Below, piece by piece: positions 22,679 to 32,334 of a stretch of DNA of 64,000 nt. How positions within the stretch are numbered: the first letter of the stretch is position 1; every line of letters begins with the position of its first letter. The notes under the pieces were generated by a model. The model was not told the DNA's origin. It ran no database searches and saw nothing but the letters and a program-made list of their open reading frames with translations. A program made the position numbers and the translations under genes. Location of the stretch: NCBI GenBank assembly GCA_015178975.1, contig WHVD01000030.1, forward strand, positions 186,001-250,000. Reading direction: 5' to 3'. The DNA is from Hysterangium stoloniferum. Taxonomy: Eukaryota > Basidiomycota > Agaricomycetes > Hysterangiales > Hysterangiaceae.

Positions 22679-23125
22679 GGTTCACTTTCATGGACTCTCC
22701 GACTTCCCAATAGTATGCGAGCAGTCCACCCTGTTTTCCACATTCCATGTTAGAACCTTGTGTTCCTAACAATATCCCAGAACATACTCAACCTCCACCC
22801 CCTCTGGTCATCATTGATGGAGAACCCGAATTTGAAGTTTCCAAGATCTTGGATTCAAAAATCAACAATTGCCGATGTACTTGTAAATTGCTCTATGTAG
22901 TCAAATGGGCAGGTTATGAAGGTACCGACGAGGAAACTTCATGGACACTGGCTATGGAACTTGGACACGCTATGGAAATTGTTACTGACTTCCACACAGT
23001 TTATCCAAGTAAACCGGACCTTTATCCTCACTCTAACTTTTTCTGTTTTCTTTCTGTTCAGTTTCCGACAATTCCAATATCACACTCATTTGAAATCATG
23101 CAAAGTCAAAGAAATATTATTGCCA

Positions 23126-24826
23126 CTACTTTAAAGTCTCTGACACCCCAAATCCTCCTTCCACTTCAACTCCCGTATCATCTGCAATCTCTGCACTTTC
23201 CACCATATCCTGCACTTCTTCATCCTCACTTTCCGGCCCCTTTCCTGACTCCCACCTTTTCTTGACACATTCTGCCAATGGATCATTTGGCTGGTCCCTT
23301 GCCTTATCAGAAAACCTCTCAGAAACTGCAATAACGCTGATGCTAACCATTACCTTCTCCAGAAATTCATTTGCCTCTGGAAATTCTGGGTCAATGAATG
23401 GAAACCTTTTTCCTGGATATTGTTATGGCACTCCAGTGCATCCTGCATTTTCATAAGTTCTGTCCTGATAAAAACTAACACATCTACGGTGTCCTTGAGG
23501 AGCTCGATGCCAGTACTATCCGTATTCGGCACTTCAGTATCTGCAATCTTGGCCATTCCTGGATTTTCCACATCATCAGTTTTCTGAGCCTTCTCACCTT
23601 TCGGAACCCTCTTCACAGTGAGAGTACATGGAAGTTTGAGAACCACACAGGGATAGCAAGTTCCACCCCATTTTACCTTCTGTTTCCAACATGTCATATT
23701 CCGAATCGAACATCGATAAGCAGGGTGTTTATAATTACTATAATCTCAAATATTTACTAATAAAAGTCTTATTTTTACAAAACTCCATCTTTAAATAGTG
23801 ATATCTATTCTGAAACAAGTATATCATCAAAAAACAACCATCAAAAATAGTTCTCCATATTACATCTTATACAACCCATAGTTATTTAACAAATTCCATT
23901 GTATATAATTTCCTTCCTTTTACAGATGCCTACTAATACTTTTATTAGTATGTTGTTTTTTAAAAGTTGTAATGTAGTTATTTCCATGTAAAATATGTAA
24001 AATATCATTGGAAATTTTTCATACTACAGCTGTCTTTATTAAGTAAAACCCCCTATATATTCTGGGTATGTTGAATCAAGTAGAAATCTGTTTAGATTGA
24101 CAGATCCATTATGAAGTAATACATATGTATTTAGAGGTGCCAATGATATACATATGCATGGAATGGACTATCTAAAAGTATCTATTTTTTAAAAGCATTA
24201 GTGTTTCAAACTACTAATTTTTTTTATTGTCTACTCATGTCCGGAAAGATTCTTTAGTTTGTAATGTATGAGAGAGTTTAAAACTTTCAAAAAGTTATAA
24301 AAACCAAATTATGTTTGAATCACATCCCAGATGTTTAAATGACCTTTAGAGTATATTAGAATTTGGTATACTTAATAGTTTTCAGATATCCTCCTAACAT
24401 GGACTGTCATGGACGACTTCCATCCATTCCGGAGCTTTGACCTTTTGTTTCTGTTTTGGAAATTAATCAACTTCTGACCTTTTACAAAGTCACTTACTTT
24501 GGGACTCAAAGGCCCAGCCTCTCCCTCTACCTCCACCTCCACAGCTTTTCGCTGTATCCAATAGTTATTGGATGAAAATACGGAAACTTATTATTTAAAC
24601 TTACCTTTCCCTCCCTTATCTCCTTTCTCTTTTCTGCCACCTCAGACTCCCACTGCTTTCTCTCCACCTCTTCCTCCTTCCTCTGATCCTCCACCACCTT
24701 CCACATCCATGCCTCCTTTTCCACCTTCACCCACTCCAACTCCCACTTTTCCGCCTCTTCAGCCTCCTTCAACTCCCACATCAACGCCTTTTCCTCCTCC
24801 TCTTGTCATCGCTTCATCTCCTCCAT
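23126..24826 (-). pseudogene. Antisense accessory gene of H1: coiled coil plus Zn2Cys6-spaced motif
   Basis: Encoded against pol, between chromodomain and 3' LTR. Family unknown. Exon 1 (24826-24605, 74 codons) starts MEEMKR and is a long Glu/Lys/Trp-rich helix, likely a coiled coil. Intron 1 is 24604-24552 (GTAAGT...CAG, 53 nt). Exon 2 (24551-24498) is acidic (EVEVEGEAGPLSPK). Intron 2 is 24497-24451 (47 nt). Exon 3 begins KQKVKAPEWMEVVHDSPC, is interrupted by TIR element J1 (23720-24394), then continues YRCSIRNMTCWKQKV... with cysteines spaced C-X2-C-X6-C-X10-C-X2-C-X6-C, matching the fungal Zn2Cys6 rule (C-X2-C-X6-C-X5-12-C-X2-C-X6-8-C). A frame change near 23400 leads to FIDPEFPEANEFLEKV and an acidic end at 23126. 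One TGA in exon 1 replaces a likely CGA. Decayed, but clearly once a spliced gene. H3 has a homologue. Confidence 0.72.
23720..24394 (+). mobile_element. TIR element J, copy 1
   Basis: 675 bp, ends GCAGGGTG / ATATCCTCC, with TAA duplicated at 23717-23719 and 24395-24397. No coding capacity. Other copies: 35729-36774 (TAT) and 41003-41681 (TTA). Three-bp T-rich duplications suggest a PIF/Harbinger-type MITE, but the TIR is short, so the superfamily is uncertain. It splits the antisense gene within its first Cys-X2-Cys. Confidence 0.78.
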
Positions 24827-25110
24827 CCTCTGTCATTTTCATTGAAGTTCTTCGACCTTTGACATTTTTTGAAGCATGGTAATTTCGGCATCTGAATCTT
24901 CTGGGGTAGTGATGAACAATGGCCGATGAATCAACATGCAAGTTGTGGATAAAGAAACAAAATCATTAATTTGAATATTTGGAGGTTTTTATACTCAGAC
25001 CAGCAGCTGAAACTCTCACCTCCAGAATTGCATAAATTTCACGACACATAACAATCAGCTGTTGCTTCAATCACTCAGTACCTAATCACCTCTATGGGAC
25101 TTTGGCCTAA

Positions 25111-25121
25111 CAGGGGGGTAC
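25111..25121 (+). other. Polypurine tract of H1
   Basis: CAGGGGGGTAC directly before the 3' LTR; H3 has CAGGGAGGCAC and family A AAAAGGAGGGTAC at the same place. It would prime plus-strand DNA synthesis. Confidence 0.6.
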
Positions 25122-25679
25122 TGTTACAACCTGTTCCCAGATGTTTCAATATCCAACTTCCAACTTCCAACTTCTGACCTCCGACTACGGAACATCATAG
25201 TTACCATATCTTCTGCATTCTTCCCTTGTTCCACATTTGGTAATTTGTCTGTTGACAAGTATTCACCCGTTTGTTTATTATATTCCCGTTTCGGAATATT
25301 GTCTCCCCAATTTGTCTTGTTGTATTTCCATTTCAGAATACTTCCATTTCCGTCTTATTGTGGTCTTATTTTGTAGTACAATAATGAGAAGACTTATATT
25401 AGTTTCTGCAAATTTGTACTTTACTTTAGATCTGATCTCAACTTAGTTTCTTATTCCCTCTTCCATCTTTCTGTACGCTCGATATTAGGAACTCTTCAGA
25501 ACCCTGAATATCTGTATCTTCCATCATAAGTCTCACCTTTGAAATTAAGGACTTTTGAGTGTTTGCGTAGAGGCGCAGCACATAAGCTGAAGCCAACATC
25601 CTGACCCTATCCGATAACTCCCGACTTCCCAGTGACTTTCTGATAGTTCTGGAATAAGTTCCCGACATGGCACTTAACA
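25122..25679 (+). repeat. LTR family H, 3' LTR of H1
   Basis: 558 bp, TGTTACAACCTG to GCACTTAACA. Carries the shared GCACATAAGCTGAAGCC block near 25574-25600. Confidence 0.88.
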
Positions 25680-26144
25680 GAAGTGGAAGGTTGTGATGGG
25701 TCAGAAGAAGAATAGGAAAGGATAGGGATCAAACTAAAACTAATTACAAAGTAACTAAAGTATACTAAGTGGCAAATAATTTTTATACATAGAATGGCTG
25801 AAGGGAGAGCATCAGAAATGGGGATGGAATAGAATGACTAAAGGAGTAGTCTACAGTAAATCAAGTTTCGGGACACTGAGGTGGTGGCTCCATAGTCTGG
25901 GACATGGATGTCAGGGTACTGGAAAGTTGCCAGAAGGTTTGCCAGTGTAAAACCATGTTGTGAGGGTCCACAAAGGTCAGGATCCTAACAAAAGGAGTAA
26001 TCTACAATAAACCAATTTTTGGGGTACTGAGGTGTTGAATGAGCAATGGTTGACCTGGATATATTAATATCTTACTGATGACTAAACATCTCAGGAGTAA
26101 CTGGTTCTTAATAGAACTACTCTTAATGGCCTGATAGCTCACAA
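25680..26144. other. Unclassified DNA with a 41-bp direct repeat
   Basis: No gene seen. About 25842-25882 and 25996-26037 are imperfect direct copies (GGAGTARTCTACARTAAA ... ACTGAGGTG) about 155 bp apart. Confidence 0.4.
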
Positions 26145-26469
26145 TCAGAGCTTCGAACTATACTAGTTGAAGCTCAAACCATTATCTCAATCTGCATGGA
26201 CTACATCCGTGCTACTCTGTTATTTGACTCTCTCATTATTCTCTTCAACACTCGAGCAGTCATTCAGAATTGTACTTTACAGTCGATTATCCTTTATTCA
26301 TTTTAGCTCTCTATTCTACTTTAGATAGCTAATTCATTCGACTGTATTGAACTAAACAGTCAATACGTGTTTGGTCTTAGACTTAAATAGTCAATACATC
26401 ATCATGTCGTACCTAAACGGTTGATATTCTTTGTATATAGAACGGTTAGAACTTCCACCACTCTTCACA
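26145..26469 (+). repeat. LTR family B, 3' fragment
   Basis: Matches the last 320 bp of LTR B, ending ACTCTTCACA. A short unassigned stretch follows to 26575. Confidence 0.75.
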
Positions 26470-26580
26470 CATTGCAGTACTGCTGCGCTGTGTCACTGTG
26501 TTGCTGTGCAGCCACTTTTCATGCAGGTGGCAATGCAATTACATAATCACACTCGCACCTTTGCCTGTACTGTTTTGTAG

Positions 26581-27395
26581 TGTTACAACCGGAATTCCTG
26601 CCGGACTCCAGGTACTAACTTATATGCACCTGCACCCTATACACACCCATTATCAGTTTACTGGAATTCCCACTGGACTCCGTATGTCAGACTTGTCTAC
26701 ATTCGTCTTTGTTACATTGTGTTTCAGTCACTGGAAAACCCACCAGACTCTGTCCCTGTCTATGTCTGACCTCATCCCATGCATCAGTCACTGGACCCCA
26801 CTTGTAAAACTCATCATCCCTCTAACAGAGCCCTGTTCCCATTTTAGTCAAATGACCTGTCATGATTTGGACTCCACTCCTGCTCCGTTTCCTGTTATGG
26901 TTTATGATTTGTCATAATTCAGACTCTGCTCCATTCCATCCCATTCCTAACACCAAATTTGGTGTTTACTATTCCTGTTTTATGTTTTGTTAGTTTTGTT
27001 TCATCATTACTGGATTTGGTATGTCATTCACTTCACAGTCTATTTAAACTGGCAGATGTTGTACATACAATCCAGTCAGAAAATCGGCTTAGATTCCCCC
27101 CAGTAATCTAATACATTTTCCGCTCTAAACTCCTACTTGAATTACATCGCTCACACTAGTTGGAGCCCACGGGCTCCGGTGCATCTATCTCTCTGACCTA
27201 TCTCGACTCATGACCTCTTGACCTCTGACCTACGACCCCTTGACCCATGACCCCACCCGGACTCCCCGGGATTCCCGTCCACCTGTCTGAAATTGGACAA
27301 CATGATCTCATGAGGGTGCAGCCTATAAGCTGAAGCCAAGTCCTACCGGATAACCTGCGGGTTTCTCCAGAAACCCGCTGTGTACATATCCTAAC
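26581..27395 (+). repeat. Solo LTR family A, copy 4
   Basis: 815 bp, TGTTACAACCGG to TATCCTAACA, with TGTAG duplicated at 26576-26580 and 27396-27400. This fixes both LTR ends. Confidence 0.92.
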
Positions 27396-27400
27396 ATGTA

Positions 27401-28102
27401 GGTGCATAATAAAATAAAATAAAATAAAATCAATACCCTGACAATAACACTCTTCCCAAAAAAATGTTATGTTGGGTACAACTCTATCTTATTGCTTGGA
27501 CATAAGGTATTGTACTCAGTTTCTCAACACATCAAGGGAGGATAACCCAAAACTTTAAAAATTATTTATCCACTAAAGTATATATATTTATATTGTTTGT
27601 CGTAAAATTAATATTTAATCAAATTCAGTTGATTAGGTATCACTCTGAAGAATGCAAAAATATTAATATTTATCCTATATCTGACAAAATTTAGTCAAAC
27701 AATCATCTGTAAATTATTCTTTTGGAATAAATTGCACAATGGGGATTGGTACCCCAGATAGTTCTAGTTAACTCTCTAACCCAACTAAATTTAAATTATA
27801 TGAAATATATTTGAAAGTTTGCTTGTATACAAGAGAATACATCATAACCCAAAGATTAAGTCATAACCCAAATAATCTAGGTTAACCCAAATAATCTTGT
27901 GTAACTATGTTATTTGTGCATATTTTAAAAGGGCATACATATTTTAAAGATGAAATTTCAGGTAATTAAATATAAACTCATAGAATAAGTTATCATGGCC
28001 AGAAGAAATAGTCTCACTTAAAAAATATGAGGATTATTCAGTAAAATTTTGTATATTTAATAAAGTGTGACCATCCTCCAAGAAAAGGTCACCATCATAT
28101 TA
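27401..28102 (+). repeat. AT-rich DNA with repeat family K, copy 1
   Basis: (AAAAT)n microsatellite at about 27408-27430. About 27660-28080 matches 57527-57905 in reverse orientation. No gene. The class of K is unknown. Confidence 0.6.
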
Positions 28103-29163
28103 GAACTAGCCCTACCAACTAATATAGGAGAGCTCCAGCACTTCCTCAGAATGGTCTTATATCTTTCAGCTTATATACCATTCTATTAACTTCAGGATAG
28201 TAGTAGTCATATTGCTAGGTGTGCAGATTCAACTTTTCCAGTCCAAATCTCTTAAGTATAAACGGTCGTCCATTCTGTCATCTCCAGGAAGATTGTAGGC
28301 ATCCCATTCAGTTTGAGGGATATCCTTTCTCATTCTAAGGGGTTCCACTAGCTTGCATTGGGTGGTGAAAACTTCTCTTTCAGCTGGTTTATTGTCCCAT
28401 AGTCTCTCATTAGTATCCTTATCAAGGGAGTTTGATGCTATTGATAGCAAGTCATCCCTGATGGGGCTCATGGAGTCAGGTATTCAGGGGAGTCTGGATA
28501 GCAGACCCACTTTACTGTGGGCTCATCCTGCACAGTGTAAGATTTCTAAACCAGGGTATGCAGCATATACTGCCCCCCATGCAGCCAGTCTACAATTGGT
28601 GTTCTCATATAACCTGGCCCATTGCAAAGCTGCATGATCTGTGATGAGGAGTATGTGTTCACCCTCTATGAATGGTTGGAAATGAACCAGTCCCTCCTTG
28701 GCTGCTAACACCTCTTGTTCTGTTGCTGAGTAGTTACATTCAGCTTTCTTGAGTGTGCAGCTCCAGTAGGTGATGACACATTCAACAGTGACACTAGTAT
28801 TGTTGAAGTCTGAGGGCCAAGAGTCCATCAAGTGAATTCTGGTTCTTTGGTTTTGTAGTGAGTAACAAAGATGGGTACTTCTCATGATTGTTTGAAGGCA
28901 GATCTTGCTTGAGTGTAAATTTTGGTGTTCTTTAGATCCCATAGCATCATTTTCTGGACCTGTTGGAGGTAGCATCCTAGGGCAAAATTGGAAGCATCTG
29001 TATACAGATGGTAGGGCATTCCACTAATAGGGTGTCCTAAAACACAGGCAGAACTCAATGTGACCTTGATATCTTCCAAAGCTCTGGTGTGTTTGGAATC
29101 CCAGGTCTAGTGGGCCCCCTTTCTCAAGAGATTGAATAGTGGAGAGACTGTCCAAGAGTACTT
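28103..29163 (-). pseudogene. Element C-type pol fragment with internal inversion
   Basis: A short plus-strand piece (28103-28187) encodes the RT thumb segment LPTNIGELQHFLRMVLYLSA. It abuts a minus-strand piece (29163-28190) coding YSWTVSPLFNLLRKGA, then RNase H (LYTDASNFALGCYLQQVQK, YSATEQEVLAAKEGLVHFQPF) and the pol linker up to LRDLDWKS. In element C the first piece is followed directly by the second on one strand, so about 970 bp is inverted. CpG is strongly depleted. Confidence 0.8.
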
Positions 29164-29379
29164 CTCTGCAAGTTGGATGTATGTTGTGACCAACTACCCG
29201 TCCACACAGTTTACTATAGGAAGGGTACTGATGCTGCTAGCACATGTGTTACAATGGCCACTACTCAAAGGAAGCATATCAGGTCACAGTGGGCTAACCA
29301 ACATGATGGATACTATGGTCAATTTCTACTTGCTCATCCATTCTAATTAGGATATTCTTTGAATATCCTTATTCACATT
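29164..29379. other. Unclassified DNA after the inverted pol fragment
   Basis: The short open frame here has no recognisable feature. Confidence 0.3.
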
Positions 29380-29950
29380 AGTCTGAAGAGCTATGTACAC
29401 TTATGGGTGTATGGACTTCTATGGGCACATACATACTATCGTCTTATGTATATTAGTGAGTACATAGAAGATAGACACCTTTTACCCAGAAACCCTGACA
29501 TGCAACAAACTGCAAGTTGAGGTTTGGTGACATGTCAGTTGTTACAGACAGCATCCACACACTACAAGCTTTTAGCATCTTACTTGACTTCATACTTCAT
29601 TAGTTGAGAGTCGATATCTGATGCTACTCCATCTTTCAACTTCTAACACTTCATCAACTAGCATTACTGTCTCATTCACTGTCTCCACATTCTAGTAATA
29701 CAGGATCTTATTAGAATTAAGTGTTGTTTCTCCCTCTACCAAGAGGTTGTACTGATAAGGTTGATTCTTTTGACTAGAGTACCTTCATTATCCTTGCAAG
29801 GAATTACAATTACTCACAACTACTATTTCCTAGCTAATTCCTTATCTTCAATTATTACAGTTGTATTGTACTTAACAAGTCAGTACTATTCATCATACAT
29901 TAAAGGTCAATATTCTTTGCACATACTGTAGAGTGGTAAAAGTAGGTGGC
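29380..29950 (+). repeat. Decayed LTR of the B/C/E/F superfamily
   Basis: Shares the order TATGGGCACATACATA, ACACCTTTTACCCAGAAACC, then several hundred bases to CATTAAAGGTCAATATTCTTTGCACATA, which parallels the end of LTR B. TIR-like ends are not clear. Confidence 0.5.
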
Positions 29951-30542
29951 TCTTTATACCCCCAGATGTTCAAATCATCTCTTGAGTGTGAAGTGGCAGA
30001 CAATTTCAACCCATGGGTCCCAAAACCTTGAAAGTTGCTACTAGTGAGAAGTTTCATTCTGAGGACCAATCCTATTTGTTCAACACAAATGTATCTGTCT
30101 CTTTACTATTCTTTCCTCTGTGAACTTCTAACGTCTTAAAAAAATGAGGTAATTTTGGCAGAGCAGCCCAAACACTCGCAGCATCTAACCGCCTTACAAA
30201 ACAGGGACCAATATTGCCAGTGGATTGCCAATATTGTACAATGGAGCTATATTTGGAGCAACTGTATACCATACATTGGCTCTGGTAAGATTGAGACCTC
30301 ACTCCCAGAGATGACTGGTTGCACATTACTTGCATTGCTAATCCTCAAGCAAGGTGAGAATACCACTTCTGTGTTGAAATAGTCTCAACGATGATCTGTA
30401 TACACAATATTGACTAAAAACGAGATATCAAACGTTATGCAATAAAAGACACCAAGTAGCCATTCTTTTGACAACAGGAAGTGTCTTCCATGTCTAGGAT
30501 TTAATCATCTAAACTATACGCAAAACAAAACATTCTTACCTC
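29951..30542. other. Flank of the secreted-protein gene
   Basis: No gene with clear support. About 30395-30542 is the 3' flank of the minus-strand gene and is duplicated at about 31790-31930. A minus open frame at 30072-30335 shows no signal peptide or domain; I do not call it. Confidence 0.4.
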
Positions 30543-30854
30543 TCAACAGGTGTCACCATTTGGGCAACAACCACCAATGACGCAGTACATGCCGGCTGCG
30601 CAGCAGTCGTTGGCCCAAATACTGATCCCGCAGCATTCACCGCCGGTTGGGCAACATGTAAGCAGGCCACAATATTTCTTCCTTCCCTTTATTGGGCACA
30701 AAAAAGAACGACTTGCCACTAGGTGGGAATGTGGAGCAGGAATATCTCTGCTGGGCATGGCGGGGTGATCTCCGGCCTCCGCAACCGCACAAGAAACAAT
30801 GTAAGGGAGCGCGAGGACGAAAAGATAGCTAACAGTAGAGTAGAAAGTGACCAT
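30543..30854 (-). CDS. Small secreted cysteine-rich protein, 103 aa
   Basis: A likely real, non-transposon gene. MVTFYSTVSYLFVLALPYIV followed by SCAVA is a classic signal peptide with cleavage near residue 25. The mature part ends in a dense cysteine block (about residues 62-103): CGLLTCCPTGGECCG, then NDCCAAGMYCVIGGCCPNG and a final TC. Such CC...CC patterns occur in secreted or cell-wall proteins of fungi and point to disulphides outside the cell. The ATG lies about 40 bp downstream of a TATA box. The frame stops with TGA right after the last cysteine. GTAAGAATG, a good splice donor, follows 6 bp later, so the stop might be a CGA change that shortened the protein. A decayed paralogue at 31915-32012 has TAA at the same codon, which favours a true stop. 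CpG is not depleted. Confidence 0.72.
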   Translation of the reverse strand: MVTFYSTVSYLFVLALPYIVSCAVAEAGDHPAMPSRDIPAPHSHLVASRSFLCPIKGRKKYCGLLTCCPTGGECCGISIWANDCCAAGMYCVIGGCCPNGDTC

Positions 30855-30890
30855 GGCCGTTCGATGAGGGGTTGAGATGCGATGAAAAGG

Positions 30891-30898
30891 TTATATAA
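30891..30898 (-). promoter_or_regulatory. TATA box of the secreted-protein gene
   Basis: TATATAA on the minus strand, about 37-45 bp before the ATG; position and sequence fit a fungal core promoter. Confidence 0.5.
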
Positions 30899-30899
30899 G

Positions 30900-31789
30900 A
30901 GCACGAGAATGGACTCTGGTGGAATTTGGTATCAGAAAGCGGTAACCATTTGTAAGTCAGCTTATCAATAAATTGGTTTTGAACTCAGGCCACTAAAAAT
31001 GGAACATTTGCACCGAAAAATTCCACTCGTCACTCCCGATCCTTTACCGTAATTGAGTCGTTGATTCCCCGCTACCATGAAAAGTCCGAGTCATGACGGT
31101 ATCAATTCGGGTTTATTCTGAATGGCTGTGGACTTGGCGGTGGCCAATCCGAGTTCTATCCTTTTATGACACATGCTTTTGGCGCTTAACCCTGGAGATG
31201 TTTTAACTTTGTTTGCCCTTACTGTGTGCGGAAGCAATTCAAAATAACACAATACATTGTAGATGTTTGCCATGAGAATATAGAAGCTGTGAACTGGATA
31301 TTTTGATATGCTGGCAGGAAAGAAAGACGCTCACTTCAAATCTGATACCGGTCGAGTGTGAGTGTGAGCATTGAAGATTTATCTGGCCGCAATGTAGCCG
31401 AAGCCAAAATATCAACTCGGTCCCTTGGAACGAGTGCGAAATTTGAGGTTCGGTTCGGCTTGACGGACATAACAGCTTTGAAAGACAATTGCAGCCCTTC
31501 CTTTGCAACTTAAGTTCCAAAGTGCACATCATGGACAAGTTTTGTTAGAATTGGTGATGAAAACACCCTTTTCCTAGGGGCAGTTCATCCATGCCAGAAC
31601 CAGTGTACGCCCAAACTAGCACCAAACCTATTGTGTCAGAAGGTGATTCACTAACTGACACATTGACTTACAAACAAGTACTATTATTACAAGTCTATTA
31701 CCCCCTTGTAGATTGTGTATTACAATAAGCCAACTCATACTATTTTTAATAGGTTTTACCAATATCACAGCATATTGTGTGTAGGCCTT
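30900..31789. other. Non-repetitive DNA upstream of the secreted-protein gene
   Basis: CpG-containing DNA unlike the surrounding elements; no copy elsewhere in the window. A minus open frame at 31239-31538 (99 codons) has no convincing feature. I see no further gene. Confidence 0.4.
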
Positions 31790-32012
31790 GTCTGTATAGA
31801 CAATATTGACTAAAAACGAGATCAGATGTTATGCAATAAAGGACACCAAGGTAATAATATTTTGCACAACAGGAAGCCTGTCTATGTCTAGGATTAGTTA
31901 TCTAAAATATATGCCCAATGAAATGTTCTTAACAAGTCTAACTGTCAAGGCAACAATCAGAAGTGGTGCAGTAAAAGCCGGTGGAGCAACAGGGGCTTCC
32001 TGTTGGAAATAA
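31790..32012 (-). pseudogene. Decayed paralogue of the secreted cysteine-rich gene
   Basis: About 31790-31930 matches the 3' flank of the gene at 30543 (shared ATTGACTAAAAACGAGAT, TTATGCAATAAA, ACAACAGGAAG, CTATGTCTAGGATT). On the minus strand about 32010-31920 reads PTGSPCCSTGFYCTTSDCC, aligning with the last cysteine block of that gene, then stops after TC with TAA. The 5' part with the signal peptide is absent, so this is a partial, dead duplicate. Confidence 0.55.
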
Positions 32013-32053
32013 AGACTCTAGTAGTATATCTCAGTCTTGTATAAGAAGCATAA

Positions 32054-32330
32054 TTGTGAAGAGTCATGGAAGTTCTGACCATTATATATACAAAAAATAT
32101 TGACTGTATAGGTATGACACAACAATATATTGACTATTGAAGTACAATATAAATAGTAAAATAGTTTTAGTTGACTTTAGTAGCTGTAAGACAACTATGA
32201 CAACTAAGGGAGAGTAGAATCAACATTACAGTACAATTCCAAGAAGTGAGTTAAAGAAGTAATGAGTTAAAGGGGAAAAAGGTTGATATGAGTAATGCAA
32301 AATGTGAGTTGAAACCATGTGATGTATTAG
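32054..32330 (-). repeat. Decayed LTR of the B superfamily
   Basis: Starts TGTGAAGAGTCATGGAAG and shares GTTCTGACCATTATATATAC and ATTGACTGTATAGG with reverse-complement LTR B/E. CpG is nearly absent. Confidence 0.55.
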
Positions 32331-32334
32331 TGTT

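Larger units (their letters stand above)
17338..23040 (+). pseudogene. pol: Element H1 pol with chromodomain
   Basis: RT segments: [40 protein letters not shown], and the catalytic [13 protein letters not shown] near 17943-17970. RNase H starts VETDASDYAIAMSLSIQDS, is broken by LTR E, and resumes at 19085 (GEIHPVTFLSQTLS...NKELLAIFEAFKHW). The integrase zinc finger ends CKSCTTC (near 21120). Then come the DDE core (PEGDGQTEHVNQTLEQYL near 21487-21537), a C-terminal GPY-like segment broken by LTR I, and a chromodomain (EFEVSKILDSKI... YVVKWAGYEGTDEETSWTLA, 22827-22955). TGA at 17642, 17786 and 18014 replaces likely CGA. Further stops make it inactive. Confidence 0.85.
17338..25679 (+). mobile_element. 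Element H1: 5'-truncated Ty3/gypsy chromovirus
   Basis: Homologous to H3 from the end of the protease spacer (about 50030) to its 3' end. Order: RT, RNase H, integrase, chromodomain, antisense accessory gene, polypurine tract, 3' LTR. Direct insertions are solo LTR E (18440-19084), LTR B minus (19236-20510), solo LTR I (21946-22678) and TIR element J1 (23720-24394); LTR P (19251-19987) sits inside the LTR B. Confidence 0.87.

Noticed and set aside
24568..24882. Plus-strand Pro/Ser-rich ORF (104 codons)
   Set aside because: It is the mirror frame of the minus-strand Glu/Lys coiled-coil exon; the minus strand has introns and a homologue in H3. The same applies at 53548-53847.
27408..27430. (AAAAT)n run as a poly-A tail of a LINE/SINE
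   Set aside because: No upstream retroposon body or flanking duplication is visible; treated as a microsatellite.
31239..31538. 99-codon minus ORF upstream of the secreted-protein gene
   Set aside because: No signal peptide, domain, or copy; composition not clearly coding.
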